Counted from the stretch's first letter, positions 7,979-16,607 are shown. The stretch: DNA of 64,000 bases from Kribbella sp. VKM Ac-2568 (GCF_004345365.1 NZ_SLVF01000005.1:310001-374000); one strand, 5' to 3'. The notes: a model not told the origin generated them from the letters alone. Numbers and translations are program-made.

Positions 7979-8758
7979 TCAGGCTTGTTTCGGGGCTCGC
8001 CAGAGGAGGGAGTTGAGGGGATCGTCGGAGGGGCGTTCGACGCAGTTGTTGTGTTTCGGCTTGTCCGCGCGGCCCCAGGCGTCGTCACCGAACCAGGGCG
8101 GAACCCCGAACGGCAGATCGCGAAGCGGGACAGCGGCGTAGTCCGTCTCCAGGAACTTCGGGCCGTAGTTCGGCCCGGTCGCGTCGCCGTCGGGATCAGG
8201 CGCGACGATGTCGCGCAGGTCCGTCACGGCCTTGCGCCAACTGTCCAGCAGCACCTGCGGACTGCGGCTGGACGGATGCGGCACCTCGAAGACCGGCACG
8301 TCCGGTTTGCTGTCCCACAGCCGTACCGCGGTACGCGCCTGCGCGCCGAACGCCACGATCGCCTGGGTGTTCGGTCCGGTGATCAGGTCGAGCAGGGCGT
8401 TGCGCCAGCGCAGGTGGTCCTGCTCCGACAACAGCGGCGCCGCCTGCTGCGCGCGGGACGGTCTCAGCGCATAGGCGTAGGCGTTGACCAGCGCGTAGCT
8501 CGACGTCAGCCCGAGCTTGGTGAGGAAACCCTGCACCCGTTGGCCCGCGTCGCCGACCAGCGTCCGGCCTGCGATCCGCTCGGTCGGGCCGGGATCGGAC
8601 GCCACCCCGAGCAGCCGCGCCGACCGGTTCAGCCGGCCGCGGTAGAAGATCGGTCCCCAGTCGTACCAGAAATGGTCCCGGTATGCCGCATAGCTGGGCA
8701 GCGCGCCGAGATGCCGTGCCACCGCTGCCGGTGGACCCGCGTCGAATTCCACCATCAA
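7979..8758 (-). CDS. Uracil-DNA glycosylase superfamily protein
   Basis: 259 residues. LLGVASDPGPTER (about residue 48) matches the water-activating G-x-DPG motif of family 4/5-type uracil-DNA glycosylases. EVPHPSSRSPQVL (about residue 155) matches the H-P-S DNA-intercalation motif, and AIVAFGAQA the core strand between them. Those enzymes excise uracil from DNA. The long C-terminal tail (about 80 residues) with DTYAAVPLRDL-like sequence is not part of the core domain. It also lacks the Cys cluster of Fe-S family 4/5 enzymes, so it belongs to a divergent branch. It is divergently oriented to the amidohydrolase gene. Confidence 0.75.
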   Translation of the reverse strand: MMVEFDAGPPAAVARHLGALPSYAAYRDHFWYDWGPIFYRGRLNRSARLLGVASDPGPTERIAGRTLVGDAGQRVQGFLTKLGLTSSYALVNAYAYALRPSRAQQAAPLLSEQDHLRWRNALLDLITGPNTQAIVAFGAQARTAVRLWDSKPDVPVFEVPHPSSRSPQVLLDSWRKAVTDLRDIVAPDPDGDATGPNYGPKFLETDYAAVPLRDLPFGVPPWFGDDAWGRADKPKHNNCVERPSDDPLNSLLWRAPKQA

Positions 8759-8832
8759 ATGCCTCCCCCTGGAGGCTCAATAGCCTACGCTCGAAAACAG
8801 GGCCGGGGGGTCTTTGATCAGGGGAGGCGGCC

Positions 8833-10350
8833 ATGTTCGTTCTGCGCGGCACCGTTGTCACGTTGCGACCGGACGGGGAGGTGCTCAGCCGCGGCGCGGT
8901 CTATGTCGGCGACGACGGCCTGATCGCCGCGGTCACCCCCGGCGACGACGAGCCGCCCGGCTTCGAGAACGCGCCCCGGATCACCGCGGGCGGAGTGATC
9001 TATCCGGGGCTGATCGACCTGCACAACCACCTGATGTACAACAGCCTGCCGCTGTGGACCGAACCGGCGCGCAAGGTCCCCTGGACCTCGCACAACCAGT
9101 GGGGCGGCGCCCCGACGTACAGCGACACGATCAGCAAACCCGCCCGGCTGCTGGGCGCCGCGGCCGGACGAGCCCTGCTCCGGTACGTCGAAACGCGGGC
9201 CATCGTGGGCGGGACCACCTCGATCCAGGGCAACCCGCGCGGCGCCGTACCGCCGGACAACGACCTGATCCGCAACGTCGACTCGGAGAAGCTGGGCACC
9301 CGGGAGGACTTCATCCGGGTCAGCACACTCGTTGCCGACAGCACCGAAGCGCTCGCGTCGTACGTGACGGCGGTGCAGCAGGGGCGCGGCTTCATCGCGC
9401 ACACCGCGGAGGGCACGGATCCCAAGCTGCGCAAGGAGTTCCAGCTGCTCGACGACGTCGGGGTGGTGAAGCGGCAACTCGTCGCTATCCACGGCGGCGC
9501 GCTGACCGCGGAGGACTTCGCCAACCTGCAGGGCGGCGGCTCCAGCCTGGTCTGGTCGCCGTTCTCGAACTACTGGCTGTACGGCGCGACCGCGGATGTC
9601 ACCACGGCCAAGGCGAAGGGCGTCCGGCTCTGCATCGGCTCGGACTGGGGACCGTCGGGCACCCGCAACGTGCTCTGGGAGCTCAAGGTCGCCGATCTGT
9701 GGAACAAGACCCAGCCGCAGCGGGTGTTCACCGACGAGGAACTGGTGCGGATGGCCACCTCGAACCCCGGTGACGCCTTGTCCGGCGTCTGGCCGCATCC
9801 GGTCGGCCGGATCGAGAAGGGCGCACTGGCCGACCTGATCGTGGTTGGTCGCGGCCAGGACGACGTGCATCGCAATCTGATCGCCGCGACCGAGGCGGAC
9901 ATCCGGCTCGTTGTGGTCGGCGGCCGCGCGCGGTACGGACTACGGGCGCTGATGTCCACGCTCGCTCCCGCCGCGACCCGGATCAGCGTCGGCAGGCTCA
10001 GCCGAGCGATCGACTACGGCGACCCGGCCGTCACCTGGAAGTCCGTGGTCGGTGACCTGGAGAAGGTCCGAAAGAACCCGGAGCGCGCGGCCGAACGAGC
10101 GGTGGACGCCTTGACCGCACTGGCTGCCGACGGCGTGGCCGGCGAGGATTCGTTCGTGCTGCTGCCCGACATGCCGGCGCCCGAGGTGGACGTCGACGCA
10201 CGCCGCCGGAACGGCCCGGTCGCAGAGGCTCCCGCACCAGTCAAGGTGCCTCCGCCCGAGCCGCTCACCACCGGCGCGTCCTGGTTCGACGCCGTGGACG
10301 CGAACCCCTTCCACCAAGGACTGCTCTCCGGCCTCCGCGACTACGCCTGA
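8833..10350 (+). CDS. Amidohydrolase-family protein (cytosine deaminase/atrazine chlorohydrolase-like)
   Basis: 505-residue metal-dependent hydrolase with a strong ribosome site (GGGGAGG) 7 bases before ATG. The metal site is visible: GLIDLHNHLMYN (HxH motif, about residue 60), FIAHTAEG (His about residue 195), LVAIHGGAL (His about residue 220), and CIGSDWGPSG (Asp about residue 275). The C-terminal composite domain has GRIEKGALADLIVVG, typical of deaminases and imidazolonepropionase relatives. A proline-rich linker precedes the last 40 residues, which end in a segment not usual for the core fold. Substrate unknown. Confidence 0.88.
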   Translation: MFVLRGTVVTLRPDGEVLSRGAVYVGDDGLIAAVTPGDDEPPGFENAPRITAGGVIYPGLIDLHNHLMYNSLPLWTEPARKVPWTSHNQWGGAPTYSDTISKPARLLGAAAGRALLRYVETRAIVGGTTSIQGNPRGAVPPDNDLIRNVDSEKLGTREDFIRVSTLVADSTEALASYVTAVQQGRGFIAHTAEGTDPKLRKEFQLLDDVGVVKRQLVAIHGGALTAEDFANLQGGGSSLVWSPFSNYWLYGATADVTTAKAKGVRLCIGSDWGPSGTRNVLWELKVADLWNKTQPQRVFTDEELVRMATSNPGDALSGVWPHPVGRIEKGALADLIVVGRGQDDVHRNLIAATEADIRLVVVGGRARYGLRALMSTLAPAATRISVGRLSRAIDYGDPAVTWKSVVGDLEKVRKNPERAAERAVDALTALAADGVAGEDSFVLLPDMPAPEVDVDARRRNGPVAEAPAPVKVPPPEPLTTGASWFDAVDANPFHQGLLSGLRDYA

Positions 10351-10363
10351 TCACGCGGCGCCC

Positions 10364-10413
10364 GGATCTCACGCGGGCCGGACCTCACGCAAGCCTGGAC
10401 CTCACGCGGGCTT
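10364..10413. repeat. Three tandem 16-17-bp repeats between convergent genes, spanning a stop codon
   Basis: Units 10364-10379, 10380-10396 and 10397-10413 follow GGAYCTCACGCRRGCC(T). The last carries the reverse TGA of the DUF4287 gene. A partial unit (TGATCACGCGGCGCC) begins at the TGA of the amidohydrolase gene at 10348. It has the same architecture as the repeats at 4506 and 6034 but an unrelated sequence. Confidence 0.85.
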
Positions 10414-10692
10414 GGTGGCCTTGCCGTCGAGCCACAGGGTGTCGGACTCGTCGCGGTGGACGCCGGTGGTGCCGACGTGCTTGGTGCCGATCTTGGGTCC
10501 GTTCTTGATCACGTGCACCAGCGCCATCGCGTGTCCCCGGCCGAGGTCGTAGTCCTCCTTCAGCCAGTCCGCGACGGCTCCCGCCTTGGCGTCCGGCCCC
10601 TCGAACCCACGCTCCCGGGCCAGGTCGACCAACTCCCGCGGGGTCAGTCCGGTCTTCTCCTCGATCTTGTCCAGGTAGGCCTGAAACGACAT
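10402..10692 (-). CDS. DUF4287 domain protein
   Basis: 96 residues from the ATG at 10692, 8 bases after AAAGGG. An in-frame GTG three codons upstream is less likely. The sequence begins MSFQAYLDKIEEKTGLTPRE and continues with GRGHAMALVHVIKNG, the hallmark of DUF4287, which is often found alone or fused to DUF5655. Biochemical function is unknown. It is soluble with no signal peptide. It is convergent with the amidohydrolase gene, with only a repeat array between them. Confidence 0.85.
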   Translation of the reverse strand: MSFQAYLDKIEEKTGLTPRELVDLARERGFEGPDAKAGAVADWLKEDYDLGRGHAMALVHVIKNGPKIGTKHVGTTGVHRDESDTLWLDGKATKPA

Positions 10693-10850
10693 CCCGATCA
10701 CCCTTTCGCGAGCAGCCCCAGCGGCCGCCTCACCCCAGCGTCGAAGACCTCACCCCGAAATCGACACCAGCCGCTCGAGAAGTTTCCAGGGAAGGTTTGC
10801 GGGGGGATCGGTGTTGAGGAGGTGGCACAACTAGACAGAGGAGGCTGCTG

Positions 10851-10973
10851 ATGAAGGTTCGACGTTCATTGCGCGCGTTGAAGGCCAAGGACGGCGCCCA
10901 GGTGGTGAAGCGGGGCAAGAGGGTCTACGTCCTCAACCGCAAGAACCCCCGCCTGCAGGCCCGCCAGGGCTGA
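10851..10973 (+). CDS. rpmJ: Ribosomal protein bL36, zinc-independent (cysteine-free) form
   Basis: A 40-residue gene. It starts [20 protein letters not shown] and ends [12 protein letters not shown], the typical bL36 shape, but lacks the C-x2-C...C/H zinc ribbon of the standard form. This is the C-minus paralogue (ykgO-type) that replaces zinc-binding bL36 in the large ribosomal subunit when zinc is short. A strong ribosome site (GAGGAGG) lies 7 bases before the ATG. C-minus ribosomal proteins are usually repressed by Zur, but no obvious Zur box was seen upstream. A perfect terminator follows. Confidence 0.93.
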   Translation: MKVRRSLRALKAKDGAQVVKRGKRVYVLNRKNPRLQARQG

Positions 10974-10996
10974 CCCAGCCCGCCTGAACTCCACGT

Positions 10997-11038
10997 GCGA
11001 CCCCCGGCTGTCACAACCGGGGGTCGCTTCCTGTCTTT
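10997..11038 (+). terminator. Rho-independent terminator after bL36
   Basis: Perfect 11-bp stem GCGACCCCCGG / CCGGGGGTCGC around a 9-base loop (10997-11027), then a T-rich tail (TTCCTGTCTTTCCT). It closes the bL36 transcript before ltrA. Confidence 0.85.
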
Positions 11039-11074
11039 CCTGACAAGGATCGGTAGACAGACAGGAGCAGGACC

Positions 11075-12286
11075 TTGGTGACCAGCAGGATCCGCGTGCG
11101 CATGCGGGCCCGGGCGATCGACGAACCGCACCGGGCCTCCAGCCAGCTCGAACTGCTGTTCGACCTGACCTTCGTGGTCGCGATCGCGGCCGTCACCGTG
11201 CAGTTCGCGCACAGCATCGCGGACGGTCACGCCCTGGACGGCCTGCCGCCGTTCCTCCAGGTCTTCTTCGCGATCTGGTGGGCGTGGATGAACTTCACCT
11301 GGTTCGCCTCGTCCTACGACACCGACGACGTCCCCTACCGGCTGCTGACGATGGTGCAGATGGCCGGCGTCCTGGTGCTCGCCGCGGGTGTCCCGGCCGC
11401 GGCCGACCACAGCGACTACATCGGTGTCACCTCCGGCTATCTGATCATGCGGATCGGCCTCGTCGCCCAGTGGTTGCGAGTCGCCGCCGAGGAGCCGGCG
11501 GACCGCCGTACTGCGCTGCGTTATGCGGGCGGGATCTCTGTCCTCCAAGTGGGCTGGATCCTGCGCGTCTTCCTGGTGGAGCAAGGCCTTCTGTCGTCGT
11601 CTGTCCAACTGCTCCTCGTCCTTGCCCTGGCGAGCCTGGAGCTGGCCGTACCGTGGTGGGCGGAGCGGACCCAGTCCACCAACTGGCACCCGCACCACAT
11701 CGCCGAACGGTACGGGTTGTTCACCATCATCCTGCTCGGCGAGAGCGTGCTCGCTGCGACGGCCGGAGCTCAACGGGCGCTGGAGGCCGGCGAGGTCACC
11801 TGGTCTCTCATCGTCATCTCGGCCGGCGGACTCGTCCTCCTGTTCGCCCTCTGGTGGCTGTACTTCCTGCAACCGGCCGGCGCGGGTCTCGCGGAGCGCC
11901 GCGATCGCTCGTACCTGTGGGGCTACGGGCACTACGGCATCTTCGCGTCCCTGGCTGCTCTCGGCGCCGGCCTGGAGGTTGCGGTCGAGCAGACCGGCCA
12001 CCACGCCGAGGCCTCCTCTGTCGCCGTCAGCTATGCCATCGCAGCACCGACCGGCGTGTTCCTGATGCTCGTGTGGGCAGTCCACGCCCCGCTCGTCTCG
12101 ACGCCGACGATCCCGGCGGCAGCCTCCTTCGCGAGCGTTCTCATCATCCTCCTGCTCCCGCTGGCGACACCATGGTTCGGCGTCCCCGGCACCACCGCCG
12201 CGACCGCAACCGTCTGCGCACTGCTGGTCGCCGTCACGATCGGATCAGCGCCCGTCGCTCGTGAGGCGCAGACCGCGGCGGGTTGA
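11075..12286 (+). CDS. ltrA: Low-temperature requirement protein A (LtrA) family membrane protein
   Basis: 403 residues with about ten hydrophobic helices. The LtrA signature is at the N-terminus: ELLFDLTFVVAIAAVT (about residue 27), then FFAIWWAWMNFTWFASSYD, and later ERYGLFTIILLGESVLA. The name comes from a Listeria gene needed for growth in the cold; molecular activity is unknown. The GTG start is preceded by AGGAGCAGG. It lies about 95 bases upstream of the MerR-type gene on the same strand. Confidence 0.92.
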   Translation: MVTSRIRVRMRARAIDEPHRASSQLELLFDLTFVVAIAAVTVQFAHSIADGHALDGLPPFLQVFFAIWWAWMNFTWFASSYDTDDVPYRLLTMVQMAGVLVLAAGVPAAADHSDYIGVTSGYLIMRIGLVAQWLRVAAEEPADRRTALRYAGGISVLQVGWILRVFLVEQGLLSSSVQLLLVLALASLELAVPWWAERTQSTNWHPHHIAERYGLFTIILLGESVLAATAGAQRALEAGEVTWSLIVISAGGLVLLFALWWLYFLQPAGAGLAERRDRSYLWGYGHYGIFASLAALGAGLEVAVEQTGHHAEASSVAVSYAIAAPTGVFLMLVWAVHAPLVSTPTIPAAASFASVLIILLLPLATPWFGVPGTTAATATVCALLVAVTIGSAPVAREAQTAAG

Positions 12287-12381
12287 CCCGGGGCAGGGAC
12301 CGGTCGGACAGCGGCGACCTTGGTCCGGGCGCTCCGTCAAAGGCCGCAGGCGGCCGGAAGCCGTGTCATCGTAGGTTGATC

Positions 12382-13248
12382 ATGGCAGCGGCGTCTCGAG
12401 GTGGAACACCTCCCGCGGTCTGGCCGGTCGGGCGGGTCGCGGCCATGCTCGGCGTGCCCGCGGTGACGATCCGGAGCTGGGAAGCCCGCTACGACATCGC
12501 GCCCCCGACCCGCTCCCCTGGCCGCCACCGGCGCTACAGCAGCGAGGACATCGCCCGCCTGCGCCGCATGCAACGTCTGATAGCCGCCGGTACTCCGGCC
12601 GCCGACGCCGCGCGCCTCAGCGCGATGGCGCCCGACCAATCCGATCCGCCGCCTGAGCTACCAGCAGCAGAACAGGTCGCCGCGCTGCTCGCCGATCTGG
12701 AGTCCTTCCGGATCGACGAGGCCGGTGCGAAGCTGGACGGTTGCCTCCGGCAGCGCGGACTTCAGCCCGCCTGGGAGGACGTGGTCGCTCCGGCATTGCG
12801 GCGGCTGCAGGACCGCTTCCAGGACAGTGCCGACTGCATCGACCTCGAGACTCTGCTCGCCGACGAAGCTGCCCGCGCGGTCGATCGCTACACGGGCGGC
12901 CGCCTGCTCGGTGAGACCGCCGACAGCCCGGTGTTGCTCGCCTGCTGCCCCGGCGAACGCCACTGGCTGCCGCTCAAGGTCCTGCAGGGCGTCCTCCTCG
13001 AACGAGGTACCCCCGCTGTGCTGCTGGCCCCCGACCTGCCGCTCGACGCAGTACTCCGGGCCGCCCGCCGCGCCTCACCCCGTGCGGTCGTGCTCTGGTC
13101 GCTCACCCCGCGCCCGGCCCAGGCGATCCTGCGCCGTCGCCTCATCGCCCGCGGCGAGCAAACCGTCGCCGCCGGCCCCGGCTGGTCCCCCAAAGTCGGC
13201 CCCCTGACCCACTTGGACGACGCCGTCCACCTCCTCTCCCGCCTCTGA
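12382..13248 (+). CDS. MerR-family regulator with B12-binding-like domain
   Basis: 288 residues from the ATG at 12382. The HTH reads VGRVAAMLGVPAVTIRSWEARYDI, with the wing PGRHRRYSSEDIARL (about residues 15-55). A helical spacer follows, then a Rossmann-like domain whose CCPGERHWLPLKVLQGVLLERG (about residue 195) resembles the GE-x-H-x-x-G start of the cobalamin-binding domain of CarH/LitR photoreceptor repressors. The full DxHxxG B12 ligand motif is not seen, so cofactor binding is uncertain. It lies downstream of ltrA on the same strand. A role in light or stress sensing is inference from the family. Confidence 0.82.
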   Translation: MAAASRGGTPPAVWPVGRVAAMLGVPAVTIRSWEARYDIAPPTRSPGRHRRYSSEDIARLRRMQRLIAAGTPAADAARLSAMAPDQSDPPPELPAAEQVAALLADLESFRIDEAGAKLDGCLRQRGLQPAWEDVVAPALRRLQDRFQDSADCIDLETLLADEAARAVDRYTGGRLLGETADSPVLLACCPGERHWLPLKVLQGVLLERGTPAVLLAPDLPLDAVLRAARRASPRAVVLWSLTPRPAQAILRRRLIARGEQTVAAGPGWSPKVGPLTHLDDAVHLLSRL

Positions 13249-13384
13249 GTCAGCCCCTTCCGCAGACCCGGGCCGATCTGGTACTGCCCGAACCACGTTC
13301 GAACCCGGCGTCGCTGCACCTCAGGGACAGTACAAACCGAACCTTGTCGCCGGTGTTACCAACAGTTACGGGCCGAAGTCTGTT

Positions 13385-13945
13385 TCAGCGGGGTGGCTTG
13401 GTGAACGGGACGGATCGAGAGTCGTGGACCAGTTCGATCTGGTCCGACAGGGCCCATTCGGCCACGCGAGAGACGGTGGCGGCCGGGATCAGGAGGCTGT
13501 GGCCCGGTGTTGCCGGGATGTTCGTGGTGGCGTGGGCGTCGTGCGGAAGCACCACCCGGTAGCCGAGGGACGACGCCGCCCGGGCGGTCGCGCTGACGCA
13601 CATCTCGGACATCAATCCACAGACCGCCACCGAGCGGACCCCTCGCGCTGTGAGCAGGTCGGCCAGATCGGTGCTGTCGAAGGCGTTGTCGCGCGGCTTC
13701 CGGATCACGCTCTCGCCGGCGTCGACCGGCAGGTGCAGCGCCCAGCCCGGGGTCCCGGGCTCGTCGGCCATCCCGGCCGCTCCGTCGTTCTGGACATGCA
13801 CGACCACCGTGCCGCTCGCGCGAGCCGCCGCCAGCAGGACCGCAGCACGGTCGACCAGGCGCTCCGCGTCCGGCACCGCGGCAAGGCTTCCCATCTGGAG
13901 ATCGATCAGCAGCAGGGCCTCGACAGGCGTCACGTTCTCCGGCAT
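13385..13945 (-). CDS. Isochorismatase-family cysteine hydrolase
   Basis: 186 residues. The catalytic triad of the family is visible: Asp in LLLIDLQMGS (about residue 14), Lys in SVIRKPRDNAF (about residue 82), and Cys in GLMSEMCVSATA (about residue 115) with a cis-peptide context. Such enzymes hydrolyse isochorismate, nicotinamide or other amides; the substrate cannot be chosen here. The ATG is preceded by GCGAGGA. No operon partner is on this strand. Confidence 0.9.
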   Translation of the reverse strand: MPENVTPVEALLLIDLQMGSLAAVPDAERLVDRAAVLLAAARASGTVVVHVQNDGAAGMADEPGTPGWALHLPVDAGESVIRKPRDNAFDSTDLADLLTARGVRSVAVCGLMSEMCVSATARAASSLGYRVVLPHDAHATTNIPATPGHSLLIPAATVSRVAEWALSDQIELVHDSRSVPFTKPPR

Positions 13946-14154
13946 GCTCGCGATCCTCGCCGCGCCCCTTCGGCTCGGTCAAACCGATTACTGTCCAGCG
14001 GACCCCGGACCGCCGTACGGCGAGGTGGTGGTGCAGGCTCGCTGCACAAGTTCAGGGCCTTCGACCCTGGTGGTTCAGGGGGTATCGGTCAAACTTGAAC
14101 CAGGTCGGACCGACGGGGTCCGGGGTGTGGACGAGAGATGCTCGGAGGTGTTTC

Positions 14155-14868
14155 GTGACCGATACCAGAGACGCGACGGCGGTCGACCTGGCCGAGGTGT
14201 TCGGCGAGCTGGCCATCGACCTGGAGGACGCCGCCGGGGTCGAGCCGACCGTCGGGACCGTGCTCGAGTTCGCCGTCGCCGCCTTCAAGTGCACCGACGC
14301 CGGCATCGTGCTGGTCGGACCCGGCGGCCGAAAGAACCTGCGCGTCGCCGAGGTCACGAATCCCGTGGTCGCCGAGCTCAACCAGTTGCAGATCGACGCC
14401 GGGAGCGGTCCACTGATCGAGGCCGCCGAAGGTTCGGAACCGGTCCTGGTCGACGACACCCGCGCGGAGTCGCGCTGGCCGGGCTGGGCCGAGCGCGCCG
14501 CCGGCCGGGGCATCGGCACGGTGCTGCACCACCCGATGCTGACGAAGACCCGCACCATCGGAGTACTGAGCTTCTACAGCGCCGATCCCGGCGCCTTCAC
14601 CGCGTACGACGAGGCGCTGGCGCAGATCCTCTGCCAGCACGCGACGGTGGCAGTGGCCTACGCCCGCAACGAGGAGACACTGGCCGAGGCCCTGGAAGCT
14701 CGTGCAGTTGTCGGCCAGGCGATCGGCATCCTGATGGAGCGCCACAACCTCACCGAACGCGGCGCTTTCAGCGTCCTCCGCCGCTACTCCCAGGACTACA
14801 ACGTCAAGCTCCGCAGCATCGCCGACCAACTGATCAGCAGCCGCTCGCTGCCTCCGCCGGCCAAGTAG
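14155..14868 (+). CDS. GAF and ANTAR domain protein (RNA-binding antiterminator)
   Basis: 237 residues. The GTG at 14155 follows GGAGGTG by 5 bases; the frame is open upstream but lacks a better site. A GAF domain spans about residues 20-165 (SGPLIEAAEG, DDTRAESRWPGWAERA, GIGTVLHHPMLT). An ANTAR domain follows: LEARAVVGQAIGILMERHNL (about residues 180-235). ANTAR domains bind paired RNA hairpins and prevent transcription termination; the GAF part senses a small ligand or redox signal. This pairing is widespread in actinomycetes. It is transcribed alone. Confidence 0.92.
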   Translation: MTDTRDATAVDLAEVFGELAIDLEDAAGVEPTVGTVLEFAVAAFKCTDAGIVLVGPGGRKNLRVAEVTNPVVAELNQLQIDAGSGPLIEAAEGSEPVLVDDTRAESRWPGWAERAAGRGIGTVLHHPMLTKTRTIGVLSFYSADPGAFTAYDEALAQILCQHATVAVAYARNEETLAEALEARAVVGQAIGILMERHNLTERGAFSVLRRYSQDYNVKLRSIADQLISSRSLPPPAK

Positions 14869-14990
14869 CGATCAGCCGTCTGTTACTCGTCGGCCGGCAG
14901 GTCGACGCCCACATCGGTGTGCCACTGGCGATGCGGGACCGACCATCCTGCGCCGACCCGCCGAACGGTCGCCACCGATTTACCCCGCCG

Positions 14991-15449
14991 TCAGAGGCGC
15001 TCGCGTTGGAGGAGGACGTGGGAGCGGGTGAAGCCGAGGCGGGCGTAGAACGGGAGGGCGGCATCGTTCGCGTCCACCGTGAGCTTCCGGATGCCTAGGT
15101 CGTCGGCGGTCTGGCATATCGCTTCCATGAGAAGTCGGCCGAGACCGTGGCCGCGATGCTCGGGCACGACGAAGACGCTCTGCACGTCGCCGGACAGCCG
15201 GTGCAGGTCACCTGGGTTGGGGACGCGGTCGAACACCTCGAGCCAGGCCATGCCGACCAGTTCGCCCTCCAGGACGGCGAGCTTGCAGACGGACGTGTCT
15301 CCCCGCTCCGCCATCCACTGGCCGAGGGCGGATCCGAACTCCCGCAGTTCGTCGGGCCGGGCGACTCTCTCCGAGCGCGCCCACCTCCACCGCAGGGCCG
15401 TGAGAGCGGGGAGGTCGCTGGGCGTCGCAGTACGAATCACAGCGCTCAT
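14991..15449 (-). CDS. GNAT-family N-acetyltransferase
   Basis: 152 residues. The acetyl-CoA site is VFVVPEHRGHGLGRLLMEAI (about residue 90, the R-x-x-G-x-G/A loop), followed by LTVDANDAALPFYARLGF, the typical last strand and helix. Substrate is unknown. It sits 33 bases downstream of the mini-protein gene on the same strand, so the two may be co-transcribed. Confidence 0.9.
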   Translation of the reverse strand: MSAVIRTATPSDLPALTALRWRWARSERVARPDELREFGSALGQWMAERGDTSVCKLAVLEGELVGMAWLEVFDRVPNPGDLHRLSGDVQSVFVVPEHRGHGLGRLLMEAICQTADDLGIRKLTVDANDAALPFYARLGFTRSHVLLQRERL

Positions 15450-15481
15450 CGGCCCACGATCGCACGCCCGGCGCGCGCAGA

Positions 15482-15706
15482 TCAGTCTTCCGGAGGTTCG
15501 GGTTGGGGTGAGGGGACCTGGGTCACCTCCAGAATGTTGATGCCGAGCATGTCGAGGTGGTTGAGGAGGCCGGCGAGGGCCGCCTGGTCGATCAGGTCGC
15601 CATGCAGGACGGTCTGGGCCGGCTCGGAGTCGGCCGTCAGAGTGGGGAACGCGTCCGTCAGCTCACGAGACAGCCGACCTTTGACACGGATCACGTAGTG
15701 GCCCAT
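15482..15706 (-). CDS. Mini-protein of recurring alpha/beta family (copy A)
   Basis: 74 residues from the ATG at 15706, preceded by GGAAAGGGGG. The longer open frame upstream has no ribosome site. It shares a pattern with the genes at 41970, 42888 and 43127: an N-terminal strand (YVIRVKGRLS), a helix, strands around TVLHGDLIDQ, a helix (QAALAGLLNHLDMLG), and a last strand (NILEVTQV), which suggests a beta-alpha-beta-beta-alpha-beta ferredoxin-like fold. No catalytic residues or membrane segments are seen. Function is unknown. The closest relatives here flank LAL regulators, whereas this copy is near the GAF-ANTAR gene. Confidence 0.85.
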   Translation of the reverse strand: MGHYVIRVKGRLSRELTDAFPTLTADSEPAQTVLHGDLIDQAALAGLLNHLDMLGINILEVTQVPSPQPEPPED

Positions 15707-15840
15707 GCGATGCCCCCTTTCCAGAGGCCCGTTACTACCGACTCTGATCCGCCTGAGGCCGGCAAGCATCATCCGTCTCGGGGGACCAACGACAGGCGCG
15801 GCGGGACCGGCTCTGCTCACCCACTCCGGGGGAGGCCCGC

Positions 15841-16515
15841 TCAGGTCAGGCCGGTGATCGCGTCGCCGGCCAGCTTCATCCCGATCACCAGGCAGAGCAC
15901 GGACATGATGACGGCGTTGTTGTGGCCCATCCACGCCTTGAGCCGACCCAGCAGATCGGCCGACCGCTCGCCCATCGCGAGGTACAGGACCACCGGCGCC
16001 CCGACGCCGAGGCTGCCGATGACCGCGAACGTCGCGTAGGCGACGGCCTGCTCACCGCCGCTGATCCCGGTCTGCGCGATCGCCACGGCGGCGGCGACGG
16101 CCAGCAGCAGGTTCTTGGGATTGAGGCCGGCCAGCACGGCACCGGCGCCCAGCGCCTGACCGGGACCGAACTTGTCGATCGCGCCCATCCACTTCGGCAG
16201 GGGCGCCTCGTCGCCCTCGTGCGGGCGGCCCCGGAACTGCCGCACCGCGACGAGCAGCAACAGCAGCCCGAGCACGAGCTTCAGCCAACTGGCCCAGGTC
16301 GCCGGCTCGCCGTTCTCACTCGCGTCGGCCGGGCTCGCGACGGCCAGGACGATCGCGCCGACCACGCCGAGCCCGAGCAGCCAGCCGACCACGAACGCGA
16401 TCCCGTTGGACCTCGCCCGTGGTGTGGTCAGCATCAGGACGACCGCGATGATCGGCACGGGGCTGAGTGCCACCCCGATCGCCAGCGGCAGCGCCTGCCC
16501 GATCGCCTCGCCCAT
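15841..16515 (-). CDS. GAP-family (Sap/SfLAP-like) membrane protein
   Basis: 224 residues with six predicted membrane helices, beginning QALPLAIGVALSPVPIIAVVLML. The GAP hallmark is LNPKNLLLAVAAAVAI near residue 130. Mycobacterial relatives help export glycolipids such as sulfolipid or glycopeptidolipid. Whether this organism makes a comparable lipid is unknown. It stands alone between the mini-protein gene and the SHOCT operon. Confidence 0.88.
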   Translation of the reverse strand: MGEAIGQALPLAIGVALSPVPIIAVVLMLTTPRARSNGIAFVVGWLLGLGVVGAIVLAVASPADASENGEPATWASWLKLVLGLLLLLVAVRQFRGRPHEGDEAPLPKWMGAIDKFGPGQALGAGAVLAGLNPKNLLLAVAAAVAIAQTGISGGEQAVAYATFAVIGSLGVGAPVVLYLAMGERSADLLGRLKAWMGHNNAVIMSVLCLVIGMKLAGDAITGLT

Positions 16516-16607
16516 GCTTGCCTCCGACCTGGCCGACTCGAGTCCACCCTCGCTCGCCGGCCGTACTCATCCCTCACCCCGCATGGATGAGTACGGCTCT
16601 CCCGGCG

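Noticed and set aside
14062-14100. SigB-type promoter (GGGTAT) ahead of the GAF-ANTAR gene
   Set aside because: A GGGTAT sequence occurs near 14075 but no GTTT lies at the right distance, and the flanking inverted arms are only 7 bp, so it was not called.
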